DNA from: a bacterium UBA1790
Lineage (GTDB): Bacteria > Bacteroidota > Bacteroidia > Bacteroidales > Muribaculaceae
DNA: 6,431 bases
Assembly (NCBI GenBank): GCA_002314465.1
Contig: DCGA01000048.1
Location: 7,196-13,626 of the forward strand
Direction: 5' to 3'
Shown piece after piece: positions 1 to 6,368 of this stretch; within the stretch, counting starts at the first letter, position 1, and each line of letters starts with the position of its first letter. Made by a program: the position numbers and the translations under genes. The notes under the pieces were generated by a model, which had not been told where the DNA came from, did no database searches, and saw only the letters and a program-made list of their open reading frames with translations.

Positions 1-639
1 AAGACCATCATCTTCCGCCTCATCGACAAGGAGATGTATTGGCACATGATGGACGGCGACAACGACGGCACTGTGTCGCGCGGTATAGCCCTCCATAAGA
101 TGATACGCCTTGTTACAGCATCGACCATCAACGGCGGCTACCTCAACTTCATGGGCAATGAGTGGGGACATCCCGAGTGGATTGACTTCCCCCGCGAGGG
201 TAACGGCTGGAGTTACAAGTATGCCCGCCGCCAGTGGGAACTGCTCGACCGCGAGGACCTCAAGTACAAGTACCTTGCACGCTGGGACCGCGATGTGATG
301 CATCTGCTGGGCGAGACCGAGGGCTTTGAGGACCGTGAAGTGAAGAAACTGTGGGACAACGACGGCGACCAGGTGCTCGCATTCATGCGTGGCGACCTTG
401 TGTTCGTGTTCAATTTCCATCCGTTCAAGTCGTTTGACGACTACGGCATGCTTGCTCCCGAGGGCGAATATGAACCACTGTTTAACAGCGACGAGGCATG
501 CTATGGCGGATATGCAAACATCAACGACACGATGAACCACCTCACTGAGCACGATGCGCTGTATGCCGATGCCCATTTGGGTTGGCTCAAACTGTACCTG
601 CCGTCACGCACAGCGATAGTACTGCGCAAGAAATCGTAA
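1..639 (+). CDS. glgB: 1,4-alpha-glucan (glycogen) branching enzyme, GH13_8 type, C-terminal part
   Basis: This is a 5'-truncated gene; frame 1 is open from the first base and encodes 212 residues ending in TAA at 637-639. The enzyme cuts alpha-1,4-glucan chains and re-attaches them through alpha-1,6 bonds during cytoplasmic glycogen synthesis. Identification rests on strings typical of the eukaryote-like branching enzymes: KTIIFRLIDKEMYWHM at the window start, RGIALHKMIRL, then YLNFMGNEWGHPEWIDFPRE and WSYKYARRQW. In this family the region IV motif (SHDQ, with a catalytic Asp) lies only a few residues before KTI, so the cut falls just after the active-site Asp. Catalytic residues themselves are therefore not visible. 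Residues ~115-212 form the C-terminal beta domain, including the strand DQVLAFMRGDLVFVFNFHP. The C-terminus looks complete. It converges with the membrane zincin gene across a shared hairpin. The family assignment is very secure. Any full-length claim depends on sequence to the left. Confidence 0.95.
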   Translation, partial: KTIIFRLIDKEMYWHMMDGDNDGTVSRGIALHKMIRLVTASTINGGYLNFMGNEWGHPEWIDFPREGNGWSYKYARRQWELLDREDLKYKYLARWDRDVMHLLGETEGFEDREVKKLWDNDGDQVLAFMRGDLVFVFNFHPFKSFDDYGMLAPEGEYEPLFNSDEACYGGYANINDTMNHLTEHDALYADAHLGWLKLYLPSRTAIVLRKKS

Positions 640-660
640 TCACAAAACCCGTTATACAAG

Positions 661-690
661 AAGACAGCCTCCCGGAAAGGAGGCTGTCTT
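661..690. terminator. Bidirectional terminator hairpin between convergent genes
   Basis: A perfect 12-bp inverted repeat (AAGACAGCCTCC at 661-672, its complement at 679-690) encloses a 6-nt loop. It begins 21 bases after the glgB stop codon and lies 34 bases beyond the stop of the convergent - strand gene, so it can end transcripts from both sides. On the + strand it is followed by a U-rich but broken tract (TTTGTATTATATAT). On the - strand the following CTTCTTGTAT is only moderately U-rich. The hairpin is certain from sequence. Termination is inferred from position and stem strength, and is better supported for glgB. Confidence 0.85.
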
Positions 691-724
691 TGTATTATAT
701 ATAATGTAAAGGAGTGGAGTGTTG

Positions 725-1297
725 TTATTCCTCGTCATCGGGCTCATAGACGAGGTAACCGGCTTCGCTGGGATGGTCGAGCACGGTGTTCTCGGCAGGC
801 TCTTTGCGCAGTCGCCATGCCACCATGATATCGCCGGCAGCCGATGCGATGAAGATAACGCCAAAGAGCGTCACCGCCACGCTTGCAAATGCCACGCCCG
901 CTGCCGCCGGGATTATGCCCAGCACTACCAGCGGTGCAAGTGCGCCCTTCATGTAGTTCTTCACCTTCATGGGCTCACTGCAGTGGCAGTAGGGGGTGAG
1001 CATCTTCCATATTACGCCGAAACTGATGCTCTTGAATCGCGACGGAGCGTAGATGCCCCACACCAGTCCGTGGATGAGTTCGTGTACCACGATACCCGCA
1101 ATTATAGCCACAAGCATGAAGATTGTGCCTAAACTCATTGCTTGCACCTGTTCCTCGACTTTATCGGGAGAGTAGATGCTTTCGCCACCCCACAGGGCGA
1201 TGAATGCGCCGAAAAACACTATTGCCGACAGGGCGAGCACTGCCAGTGAAAACACATTGGCAGTTACCAGGTTGATGGTTTCTTTACGTTCTTTCAT
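725..1297 (-). CDS. DUF3267-type putative membrane zinc metallopeptidase
   Basis: This encodes a 190-residue integral membrane protein with a zincin signature. Hydrophobic segments lie at about residues 13-36, 56-71, 117-135 and 137-160. The second runs into VVHELIHGLVW, giving the HExxH motif (H72, E73, H76) expected to bind zinc and supply the catalytic Glu. The string TPYCHCSEPMKVKNY at 101-115 is characteristic of Bacteroidota DUF3267 proteins, and the AAGD stretch at 153-156 may give a further metal ligand (inference). The C-terminal ~30 residues are hydrophilic and acidic, ending PDDEE. The substrate is unknown; the fold suggests intramembrane or membrane-surface proteolysis. I chose the ATG at 1295-1297. 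The open frame runs back to a TTG at 1322-1324, but the ATG is preceded by the A-rich leader TAAAACTAACGAT typical of this phylum and starts a sensible KERKETINL N-terminus. It stands alone between two hairpin terminators. The family call is confident; the activity is untested. Confidence 0.88.
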   Translation of the reverse strand: MKERKETINLVTANVFSLAVLALSAIVFFGAFIALWGGESIYSPDKVEEQVQAMSLGTIFMLVAIIAGIVVHELIHGLVWGIYAPSRFKSISFGVIWKMLTPYCHCSEPMKVKNYMKGALAPLVVLGIIPAAAGVAFASVAVTLFGVIFIASAAGDIMVAWRLRKEPAENTVLDHPSEAGYLVYEPDDEE

Positions 1298-1340
1298 ATC
1301 GTTAGTTTTACCCGTTAGACGCAATGATATGCGTTGATGC

Positions 1341-1354
1341 TACACTTTAGTGTA
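1341..1354. promoter_or_regulatory. 14-bp palindrome upstream of the zincin gene
   Basis: The sequence TACACTTTAGTGTA pairs TACACT with AGTGTA around a TT centre. It lies just past the U-tract of the lipoprotein terminator and 44 bases upstream of the zincin start codon, where a promoter for that gene must be. That position would suit an operator. A weak Bacteroidota -7-like element (TATCATTG on the - strand, 1322-1329) sits downstream of it, but I see no convincing -33 TTTG at the right spacing. With one copy and no known regulator the role is a guess. Confidence 0.25.
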
Positions 1355-1356
1355 GG

Positions 1357-1390
1357 AAAAAATCAAGGCCCCGCATGAAACGGGGCCTTG
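1357..1390 (-). terminator. Intrinsic terminator of the SprE/PorW-like gene
   Basis: On the - strand, a 10-bp perfect GC-rich stem (CAAGGCCCCG / CGGGGCCTTG) with a 7-nt loop is followed by A and six T residues. It starts 7 bases after the TAA of the large lipoprotein gene. This is a textbook rho-independent terminator, and it separates that gene from the zincin gene. Confidence 0.95.
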
Positions 1391-1397
1391 GACTGTG

Positions 1398-4300
1398 TTA
1401 TTTCTTTGAAGCCTTGGCTGCAGCGGCCTTTTCTTTGCGCTCGCGCTCCTTCTGTTTTTGAGCTTCTTCGCGTTCTTTTTGTTTCTGCTTCTGGGCCTCT
1501 TCACGCTCTTTCTGCTTTTGCTTCTGGAGTTTTTCTTTCTCCTTGGCTTCGGCCTTGCGTTCTTTGTCGCGCTCCTTACGGGCTTTTTCACGCTCTTTCT
1601 GTTTCTCCTTGCGTTCCTTAGCCTTAGCCTTGCGCTCTTCTTCCTTGGCCTTCATGCGTTCCTTGCGCTCCTTTTCTTGTTGCTTCTTGGCATCGATCTT
1701 GGCCTGTATCTTGTCGCGTTCAATCTGGGCGCGGTCTTTCTCCATCTGCTTACGGGTATCGATGCGAGCCTGGTCAAGGGCATTGAGCGAGTCTTCGCGA
1801 GCCTTTTCAACGCGTGCGATAGAGTCTTCGCGGGCCTTCTGCAACTTGGCAAGGAGTTTGTCGGCTTCCTTCTCGGTGCGCTTGATAGAGTCTTGCTTCT
1901 GCTTCTCAATCTTCTCGAGTTGCTTCATGCGAGCCTTTTCGGCCTTTTCTTTTTCCTTGAGGAGTTTCATCTCGTCTTTCTCCTTAGCCTTCGCCTCGCG
2001 GTCCTTGTCCTTGATTTCGGCCTTGAGTTTCTCCTCGGCCTGTTTCTCGGCAGCAAGACGCTCCTTCATTTCGGCTTCTTGACGCTTCTTGGCCTCTTCT
2101 TGACGCTTCTTGCGGTCGGCTTCTTGCTGTTTCTTGCGCTCTTCTTCGGCTTTCTTGCGTTCCTTCTCGGCCTGTTTCTCGTCGTTCTTGGTGTCTCTTA
2201 CCGAGCGAGCCTTGCTATCTTTCTTTTCGGTCTCGGCCTTAGCCTGGTCATTGCTATCGTCTTTCTTGTCGTCGTTATCCTTGGCCTCCTCCTTGGCTTT
2301 GCGCTCGGCGAGAGCCTTTTCGCGGCGCTCACGGTTGGCGCGCATGATTTCCTCGCGCGACTTAGCCTTGCCGTTGTTAGCGTTGGTGATGGGAGTGGTG
2401 TTGCTAATTCCGCCCTCGCTCTCGACTTTCTCCTCTTTCTTATCGCTTTGCGCTTCTTCAGAAGGCATGGTGTGGGAGAGGTTAGAGCCTTCAATGCTGT
2501 TGTCGTCCGTGCTGCCATTGTTAGAAACCGACCCGCTGTTGCCGCTGTTGTCGCCGTTTTCAAGAGCCTTAACCTCGGCCTCTTCGCGCTTGCGTTGTTC
2601 CTCTTGAGCCTTCTTAGCAGCGGCTTCGGCCTTCTTGCGGGTCTGCTCTTTCTTCTTTTCTACCGCTTCGGCCTGCTTGCGTGCGAGTTCGGCTTTCTTG
2701 GCATCGGCCTCGGCTTTCCTCTTGGCTTGAGCCTCTTCCTTAGCCTTGTCGGCTTCGGTCTTTTCGGTCACAGTCTTATCGGGTTGGCCGCTGGTAGTGG
2801 GGATAAGCAGAGTTTCGCCTATCTTAATCTTGTCATCGGTGAGGCCGTTAGCCTTCTTGATGTCGGCAGCTGCAACCTTATATTGCTGTGCGAGTTTGGT
2901 CAGCTTGTCACCCTTCTTAACCACATGCTTGAGCATGCCGTTTGCGTCGAGTGCTGTGGGTGTGGCAGTTGTGTCGCTTTCTTCAAGTGCTGCATTGGCC
3001 TTCTTGACTTCCTTGAGTTCGGGAACCTTGTTCTCTACGATAGAGTCGTTGCGGTTCTCAAGGTAGTTGAAGTATTCCTCGAAAGAGCGTCCCTCGTTGA
3101 GCAGCAACTGGAAGTTGCCGTCGCTGATGATAACCTTGGTAAGGTTCTCGGGGATAACCATGTCCTTGTCTTCCTCAAAGACTGTGCGGTAGTGAACAGC
3201 CTCGTTATAGTTGCCGAATCCCTTTACTACGAGCAATCCCAAACGATTGAATGTCATCTGCTCGATGTCATAGTCCTTGACAACGAATGCGTTGAAGTTG
3301 TGGCGTGCCACCTCATAGAGCAGCATGTTAGAGCTAACCGAGTCGGTGGGGTAGAGCAGGATGAATGTGTGGGGCTTATCGGGCTCGTCCTTGAACGGGG
3401 TGACCTCACGGTTTACGCCTCCGCCTGTAGAGTCGTTGCCCAGGCGTGTGCTCCATATCATACCACGGGTGTTGCTTGAACCGCCGGTGAGTTTGCGGCC
3501 CGAGTTGAGTTGCTTCACGATGCCCGATGCCACGGGGGTGATGTCGGTATCGGGATAGCGCTCCAGCATTTCCTTGATAGTGGTCTGGAACTGCGAGTAG
3601 TTCTTCTGTGTGACATAGCTCAGCGCGTCGATGAACATGAACTTGGGCATGATCTTAGACAGCGGATACTTGCGCATCATCTCGGCATAGGCAGCGTGTA
3701 CACCCTCGTTGTTATTGTTCAGGTAGTCGCTGTAGGCTTGTTCGTACATTGCCTCCTGGTCGCTCTCCATGTTCTTGAGGTTGTCAAGGTAGTCGGGGTC
3801 TTGCATTGCCTGGCCGTACTTAGAGTCGGCAAATTCAGTAATAATGATGTCGCGGCACGACTCGGCCTTACCTGTCTTGCCGTAGCGCATGTACATGAGG
3901 TACATATTATAATAGGCATCGAGACGGTAGGTGTTGTCGGGATAGCGGCGCATGAGTTCCTCAAACTGGTACTCGGCAGCCTCCATGTCCTCGAGTTTGT
4001 CCTTGAGGATTACACCCATGTTGTACAGACCCTCCATGATGATGTCGTGGGCAGCCTGAATCTGTTCTTCGGTCTTGGGAATCTGCTTGAGGTAGTATTC
4101 CTCGTAGTGCGGGTCTTCGGCGCGCTTGAGGGCTTCCTTGTCTACCTTGATGCTATCGTTGCCCGTTGCTGTTGTGTCATTGGCCAGCGTAGTAGTGTCG
4201 CTCTCGGCGTCGTTGCCCAGTGAAAATGTGGCCTTGTTGCGGCGGCGCCAGTTATCCTCGAGTTTACGGTTACCCCATGTCTGCTGGAATGCGGTCTTAC

Positions 4301-5801
4301 CGGCATTCTTGGTAGCAGTGTTGTAGAAGTACCACGAGTTGTCATTGTTCATCTGGAAGGTCGTGGGTTGGTTGCCCTTGTTGCCCAGCGGATTGCCGTT
4401 AGCGCCTTGTTGCGCCATGTATTCCTCGCGTGCAGCGTTCTCGGCTTCTTCCTTCTCCTTCTTCTTGAGTTCGTCGATGATTTTCTTGATTACCTTCTTC
4501 TGCTCCTCGGGAGTCATCTTCGACAACTTGAGCAGTGAGTCTTGCAGTGTCACGTTCTGCGAGTACACGGCGAGTTCGTCGAGCACGTCGCTGCGGTGCT
4601 TGAGCATCTTGTAGTTGGGGTAATCCTCGTTGATTTGGGGGATAGCCTCGGCATAGCAGGGCTGTGCCAGGTCATACTTGTGCTGGTTGAAGTAGATGCC
4701 GCCCAGTGTAAGTTGGCTTATTGCCTTGTCCACACCGTTGCGGGTGCTCTTCTCGGCCGCTTTCTTGTAATTCTCGATGGCGTGGACGGTGTCCTCGCGT
4801 GAGAGGTACAGATTGCCTATCGCGTAGTAAATCTGGTCGAGGTATTCCTTGTTGCGGTCATATCGTGCCATACTGCGCAGCGCCTTCACCTCGCTTGTGA
4901 CATTGCTGCCGCTATACACGGCGCTCTGCTTGATGCGAGCGTTGAACTTGGTGCGGTAACTGCTGCTGTTGTTGCTGCCGGCCTTCTTGAATGCGCGGTA
5001 AGCCAGCGTGTTCTCGCCGGCGTCTTCATAGAGCTGGCCGAGCAGGAAGTAGAGGCGCACCTTCTGCGAGCCCTTGGCGCCCTTCACTGCCTCGGCGAGG
5101 TAGGGTATAGCCTGCTCGTTGCGTTTCTCCTTGATGTAATAGTCGGCATAGGCAAGGTTGGCAAGCGAACGTATGCGCTTGTTCTCAATCTTGTCGATGT
5201 GGATGTGAGCCAGCACGTTGTCGGCCTCGTTGGTCCAACCCATTGCACAGTAGCACAACGCCTCCCACACTTGTGACTCGAGCGCGAGGTCTTCCTTCCA
5301 TGTGAAGTGGCGCGAGATGTAGCGGAAAGTGGCGGCAGCGTTAAGGAAGTCGCCCTTCATGTACTCGCTCTTGGCGAGCAGGTACCATGCATTGTGCAAG
5401 AAGGGGTTGTACTCCTCGCGTTTCATCCATTCCTTGAACTTGGGATCGCTGCCCTTGCCGGCTTTTTTCTTGGGTTTTTTCTTGATTGAGTGCAGCGCAA
5501 TTGCCTTTTGCATCTTCTCGATGGTGCGGTCAAAGCTGCCGCTGGGTTGCGGAGACTTGGGGTTGGCCTTAGCCTCGGCGGGGTGGACAAACAAGCGCTG
5601 AGAGTAGTCGTCCTGATACTCGTCTTCTACAATCTTAATCTGTTCGTCGTAGTTGGTTTTTCCGTGGTAATACACATTGTACCTGGTGTTTAGCGCTTGC
5701 CAAAAGCGCGAGCCGGCGGTATTCTTCTTGGCACTGCATGCCTGAAGCAATATCACCATCGCAATCATGAAAAGCGGTGTAAATCGGTACAATTTTTTCA
5801 T
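1398..5801 (-). CDS. SprE/PorW-like TPR lipoprotein with LysM domain and long charged C-terminal tail
   Basis: This 1467-residue protein is probably a type IX secretion (T9SS) component. A lipoprotein signal (MKKLYRFTPLFMIAMVILLQAC) puts the lipidated Cys at 22, so it should be anchored in the outer membrane facing the periplasm. Residues 30-925 follow SprE/PorW: the N-terminal RFWQALNTRYNVYYHGKTNY block (32-51), the NPFLHNAWYLLAKSEYMKGD helices (132-151), TPR-like helical repeats to ~400 and again ~580-765, the linker motif WYFYN with WGNRKLEDNWR (490-519), and the C-terminal module PDKPHTFILLYP to EEYFNYLENR (808-917). Known SprE/PorW proteins are about 600-900 residues by my recollection and end near this module. 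Here a LysM (959-1001) and a charged tail (1009-1467) follow. In T9SS models PorW links periplasmic ring components to the translocon. Start: ATG at 5799-5801, supported by the signal peptide directly after it. Its own terminator follows. The SprE/PorW assignment is strong; an active T9SS in this organism is not shown here, and the tail's role is unknown. Confidence 0.9.
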   Translation of the reverse strand: MKKLYRFTPLFMIAMVILLQACSAKKNTAGSRFWQALNTRYNVYYHGKTNYDEQIKIVEDEYQDDYSQRLFVHPAEAKANPKSPQPSGSFDRTIEKMQKAIALHSIKKKPKKKAGKGSDPKFKEWMKREEYNPFLHNAWYLLAKSEYMKGDFLNAAATFRYISRHFTWKEDLALESQVWEALCYCAMGWTNEADNVLAHIHIDKIENKRIRSLANLAYADYYIKEKRNEQAIPYLAEAVKGAKGSQKVRLYFLLGQLYEDAGENTLAYRAFKKAGSNNSSSYRTKFNARIKQSAVYSGSNVTSEVKALRSMARYDRNKEYLDQIYYAIGNLYLSREDTVHAIENYKKAAEKSTRNGVDKAISQLTLGGIYFNQHKYDLAQPCYAEAIPQINEDYPNYKMLKHRSDVLDELAVYSQNVTLQDSLLKLSKMTPEEQKKVIKKIIDELKKKEKEEAENAAREEYMAQQGANGNPLGNKGNQPTTFQMNNDNSWYFYNTATKNAGKTAFQQTWGNRKLEDNWRRRNKATFSLGNDAESDTTTLANDTTATGNDSIKVDKEALKRAEDPHYEEYYLKQIPKTEEQIQAAHDIIMEGLYNMGVILKDKLEDMEAAEYQFEELMRRYPDNTYRLDAYYNMYLMYMRYGKTGKAESCRDIIITEFADSKYGQAMQDPDYLDNLKNMESDQEAMYEQAYSDYLNNNNEGVHAAYAEMMRKYPLSKIMPKFMFIDALSYVTQKNYSQFQTTIKEMLERYPDTDITPVASGIVKQLNSGRKLTGGSSNTRGMIWSTRLGNDSTGGGVNREVTPFKDEPDKPHTFILLYPTDSVSSNMLLYEVARHNFNAFVVKDYDIEQMTFNRLGLLVVKGFGNYNEAVHYRTVFEEDKDMVIPENLTKVIISDGNFQLLLNEGRSFEEYFNYLENRNDSIVENKVPELKEVKKANAALEESDTTATPTALDANGMLKHVVKKGDKLTKLAQQYKVAAADIKKANGLTDDKIKIGETLLIPTTSGQPDKTVTEKTEADKAKEEAQAKRKAEADAKKAELARKQAEAVEKKKEQTRKKAEAAAKKAQEEQRKREEAEVKALENGDNSGNSGSVSNNGSTDDNSIEGSNLSHTMPSEEAQSDKKEEKVESEGGISNTTPITNANNGKAKSREEIMRANRERREKALAERKAKEEAKDNDDKKDDSNDQAKAETEKKDSKARSVRDTKNDEKQAEKERKKAEEERKKQQEADRKKRQEEAKKRQEAEMKERLAAEKQAEEKLKAEIKDKDREAKAKEKDEMKLLKEKEKAEKARMKQLEKIEKQKQDSIKRTEKEADKLLAKLQKAREDSIARVEKAREDSLNALDQARIDTRKQMEKDRAQIERDKIQAKIDAKKQQEKERKERMKAKEEERKAKAKERKEKQKEREKARKERDKERKAEAKEKEKLQKQKQKEREEAQKQKQKEREEAQKQKERERKEKAAAAKASKK
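1401..2777 (-). other. Charged low-complexity helical tail of the SprE/PorW-like protein
   Basis: Residues 1009-1467 are dominated by Lys, Glu, Arg, Ala and Gln. A first charged stretch (1009-1091) leads to a Gly/Ser/Asn-rich linker (about 1092-1144), then a second stretch from 1145 to the end. By inspection those 323 residues contain no Gly, Pro, Cys, His or aromatic residue. The last 67 residues have 29 Lys+Arg against 17 acidic residues and almost no bulky hydrophobics. This suggests a single stable alpha-helix or loose coiled coil rather than a folded domain. No recognisable domain caps the C-terminus. Confidence 0.85.
1461..1526 (-). repeat. Two tandem 33-bp units encoding an 11-residue repeat
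   Basis: Units 1494-1526 and 1461-1493 encode the identical peptide QKQKQKEREEA at residues 1426-1436 and 1437-1447. A decayed third copy (QKQKERERKEK) follows. The two DNA units differ at several positions but only synonymously, so either the duplication is old with the protein sequence selected, or similar codon choice has converged on the same peptide. Confidence 0.8.
2799..2927 (-). other. LysM peptidoglycan-binding domain inside the SprE/PorW-like protein
   Basis: Residues 959-1001 read HVVKKGDKLTKLAQQYKVAA followed by a second helix (ADIKKANGL) and the closing strand IKIGETLLIP. The KKGDKL turn, the AQQYKV helix, the KKANGL helix end and the GETLLIP strand match the LysM consensus closely over its full ~43 residues. 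LysM binds N-acetylglucosamine-containing glycans, chiefly peptidoglycan. Flanking linkers (SDTTATPTALDANG before; TTSGQPDKT after) mark it as a separate module. Confidence 0.9.
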
Positions 5802-5802
5802 A

Positions 5803-5816
5803 TAAAGACGTCTTTA
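5803..5816. promoter_or_regulatory. 14-bp perfect palindrome abutting the lipoprotein start codon
   Basis: TAAAGACGTCTTTA is a perfect palindrome ending one base upstream of the ATG (5799-5801) on the - strand, so it fills the place where a ribosome-binding region would be. There is no Shine-Dalgarno, as usual in this phylum. A TATAAT at 5823-5828 (- strand) lies just upstream and could be part of a promoter, but no Bacteroidota -33 TTTG or TAnnTTTG is evident. An operator role is a guess. Confidence 0.3.
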
Positions 5817-5860
5817 ATCTATATTATAACGCACGTTTGCCCCTTTTATTGCTTTACCTT

Positions 5861-5899
5861 AAATAAAAATAAAGGAAGCAGGCTTGGGGGCCTGCTTCC
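5861..5899 (-). terminator. Intrinsic terminator of the gene ending at 5922
   Basis: On the - strand a perfect 10-bp stem (GGAAGCAGGC / GCCTGCTTCC, + strand 5874-5883 and 5890-5899) with a 6-nt loop is followed by TTTATTTTTATTT. It lies 22 bases past the stop of the upstream hypothetical gene. It isolates the SprE/PorW-like gene, which must use its own promoter in the ~60 bases that remain. Confidence 0.93.
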
Positions 5900-5921
5900 G
5901 TGTGATATGTAAATGTGGTAT

Positions 5922-6368
5922 TTACTGGGGTTTGATGTTGGGGTTGTAGTAATACTTGATTGAGTTGGCATAAACCATAGACTCCTTGGTAAAGCCTTCG
6001 TAGATATCAAGTTTTACATATACCTTGGTGTTTTTGAGTTCGGGGTGTGCCTGAGTTTGCGCGTCCATTTCTTCGGTGAGTTTGAATGCAACTTCAAGTG
6101 CCACTGCAACCATTGTACCCAACAGGTCTTTGCTACCGCCCTGCCCCTCTTTGAGCACAGTGCAGCTACTGATTTTCTCATCGAGCGCCGCCTTGTCGAT
6201 GCCAAGGGCTGCAAGTTCGCCGTTTTCGTCAACGACAGAGGGCTTAGCTTGGACGCTGAAAGTAGTGCCCTCGGTGCTCTTCTCGAACTTTACGGCTTTA
6301 ACTATGAGACTGTTATCTACTGTAAGTATGCCGCTGAACGAGTTGGTTTCCTTATTGGCAAATAACAT
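5922..6368 (-). CDS. Hypothetical protein, probably 5'-truncated
   Basis: I do not recognise this family. From the ATG at 6366-6368 it encodes 148 residues ending in TAA at 5922-5924. The first ~40 residues look like beta strands (NSFSGILTVDNSLIVKAVKF, then GTTFSVQAKP). A mixed region follows (VDENGELAALGIDKAALDEK), then one Cys in SSCTVLKEGQGG, a helix LLGTMVAVALEVAFKLTEEM, a strand TKVYVKLDIYEG and a Tyr/Asn-rich end (IKYYYNPNIKPQ). The ATG may not be the true start. The frame stays open upstream to 6410 and encodes GKKADGSETKLNLY, which continues the beta-strand pattern smoothly. No ATG, GTG or TTG occurs in frame between the TGA at 6420-6422 and this ATG. That TGA lies in the far arm of a terminal inverted repeat that may be an assembly fold-back. 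A secreted or lipid-anchored beta-rich protein is plausible, but no signal peptide is visible in the window. Confidence 0.75.
   Translation of the reverse strand: MLFANKETNSFSGILTVDNSLIVKAVKFEKSTEGTTFSVQAKPSVVDENGELAALGIDKAALDEKISSCTVLKEGQGGSKDLLGTMVAVALEVAFKLTEEMDAQTQAHPELKNTKVYVKLDIYEGFTKESMVYANSIKYYYNPNIKPQ

Noticed and set aside
694..705. Palindrome ATTATATATAAT after the shared terminator
   Set aside because: It is a simple alternating A/T stretch downstream of a terminator, self-complementary by composition, with no promoter-like neighbours for any gene.
719..1132. 137-codon + strand open frame overlapping the zincin gene
   Set aside because: The opposite strand encodes a coherent multi-pass membrane protein with HELIH and DUF3267-typical strings. 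The + frame is Cys/His-rich by chance and overlaps the terminator side of the convergent pair.
1298..1324. Longer start for the zincin at the TTG at 1322-1324
   Set aside because: It adds a nine-residue hydrophilic extension (RLTGKTND region) with no leader support. The ATG at 1295-1297 has a typical A-rich Bacteroidota leader.
1458..3479. 673-codon + strand open frame encoding a Leu/Phe-rich, apparently membrane-like protein
   Set aside because: It lies wholly antisense to the SprE/PorW-like gene. Lys and Glu codons (AAG, GAG, GAA) read backwards as CTT, CTC and TTC, giving Leu/Phe runs, and the tail's composition lacks the codons that would make antisense stops. It has no family signature and no leader.
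3510..4223. 237-codon + strand open frame rich in Val/Leu
   Set aside because: It is antisense to the well-supported TPR region, with no recognisable motif. The sense frame carries conserved SprE/PorW motifs, so this is a shadow.
5461..5484. Two A6 runs (on the - strand) in the lipoprotein gene as a possible programmed frameshift site
   Set aside because: The runs read AAG AAA AAA in frame, so the A-AAA-AAG register needed for -1 slippage is not met. The frame continues with conserved SprE/PorW sequence immediately afterwards.
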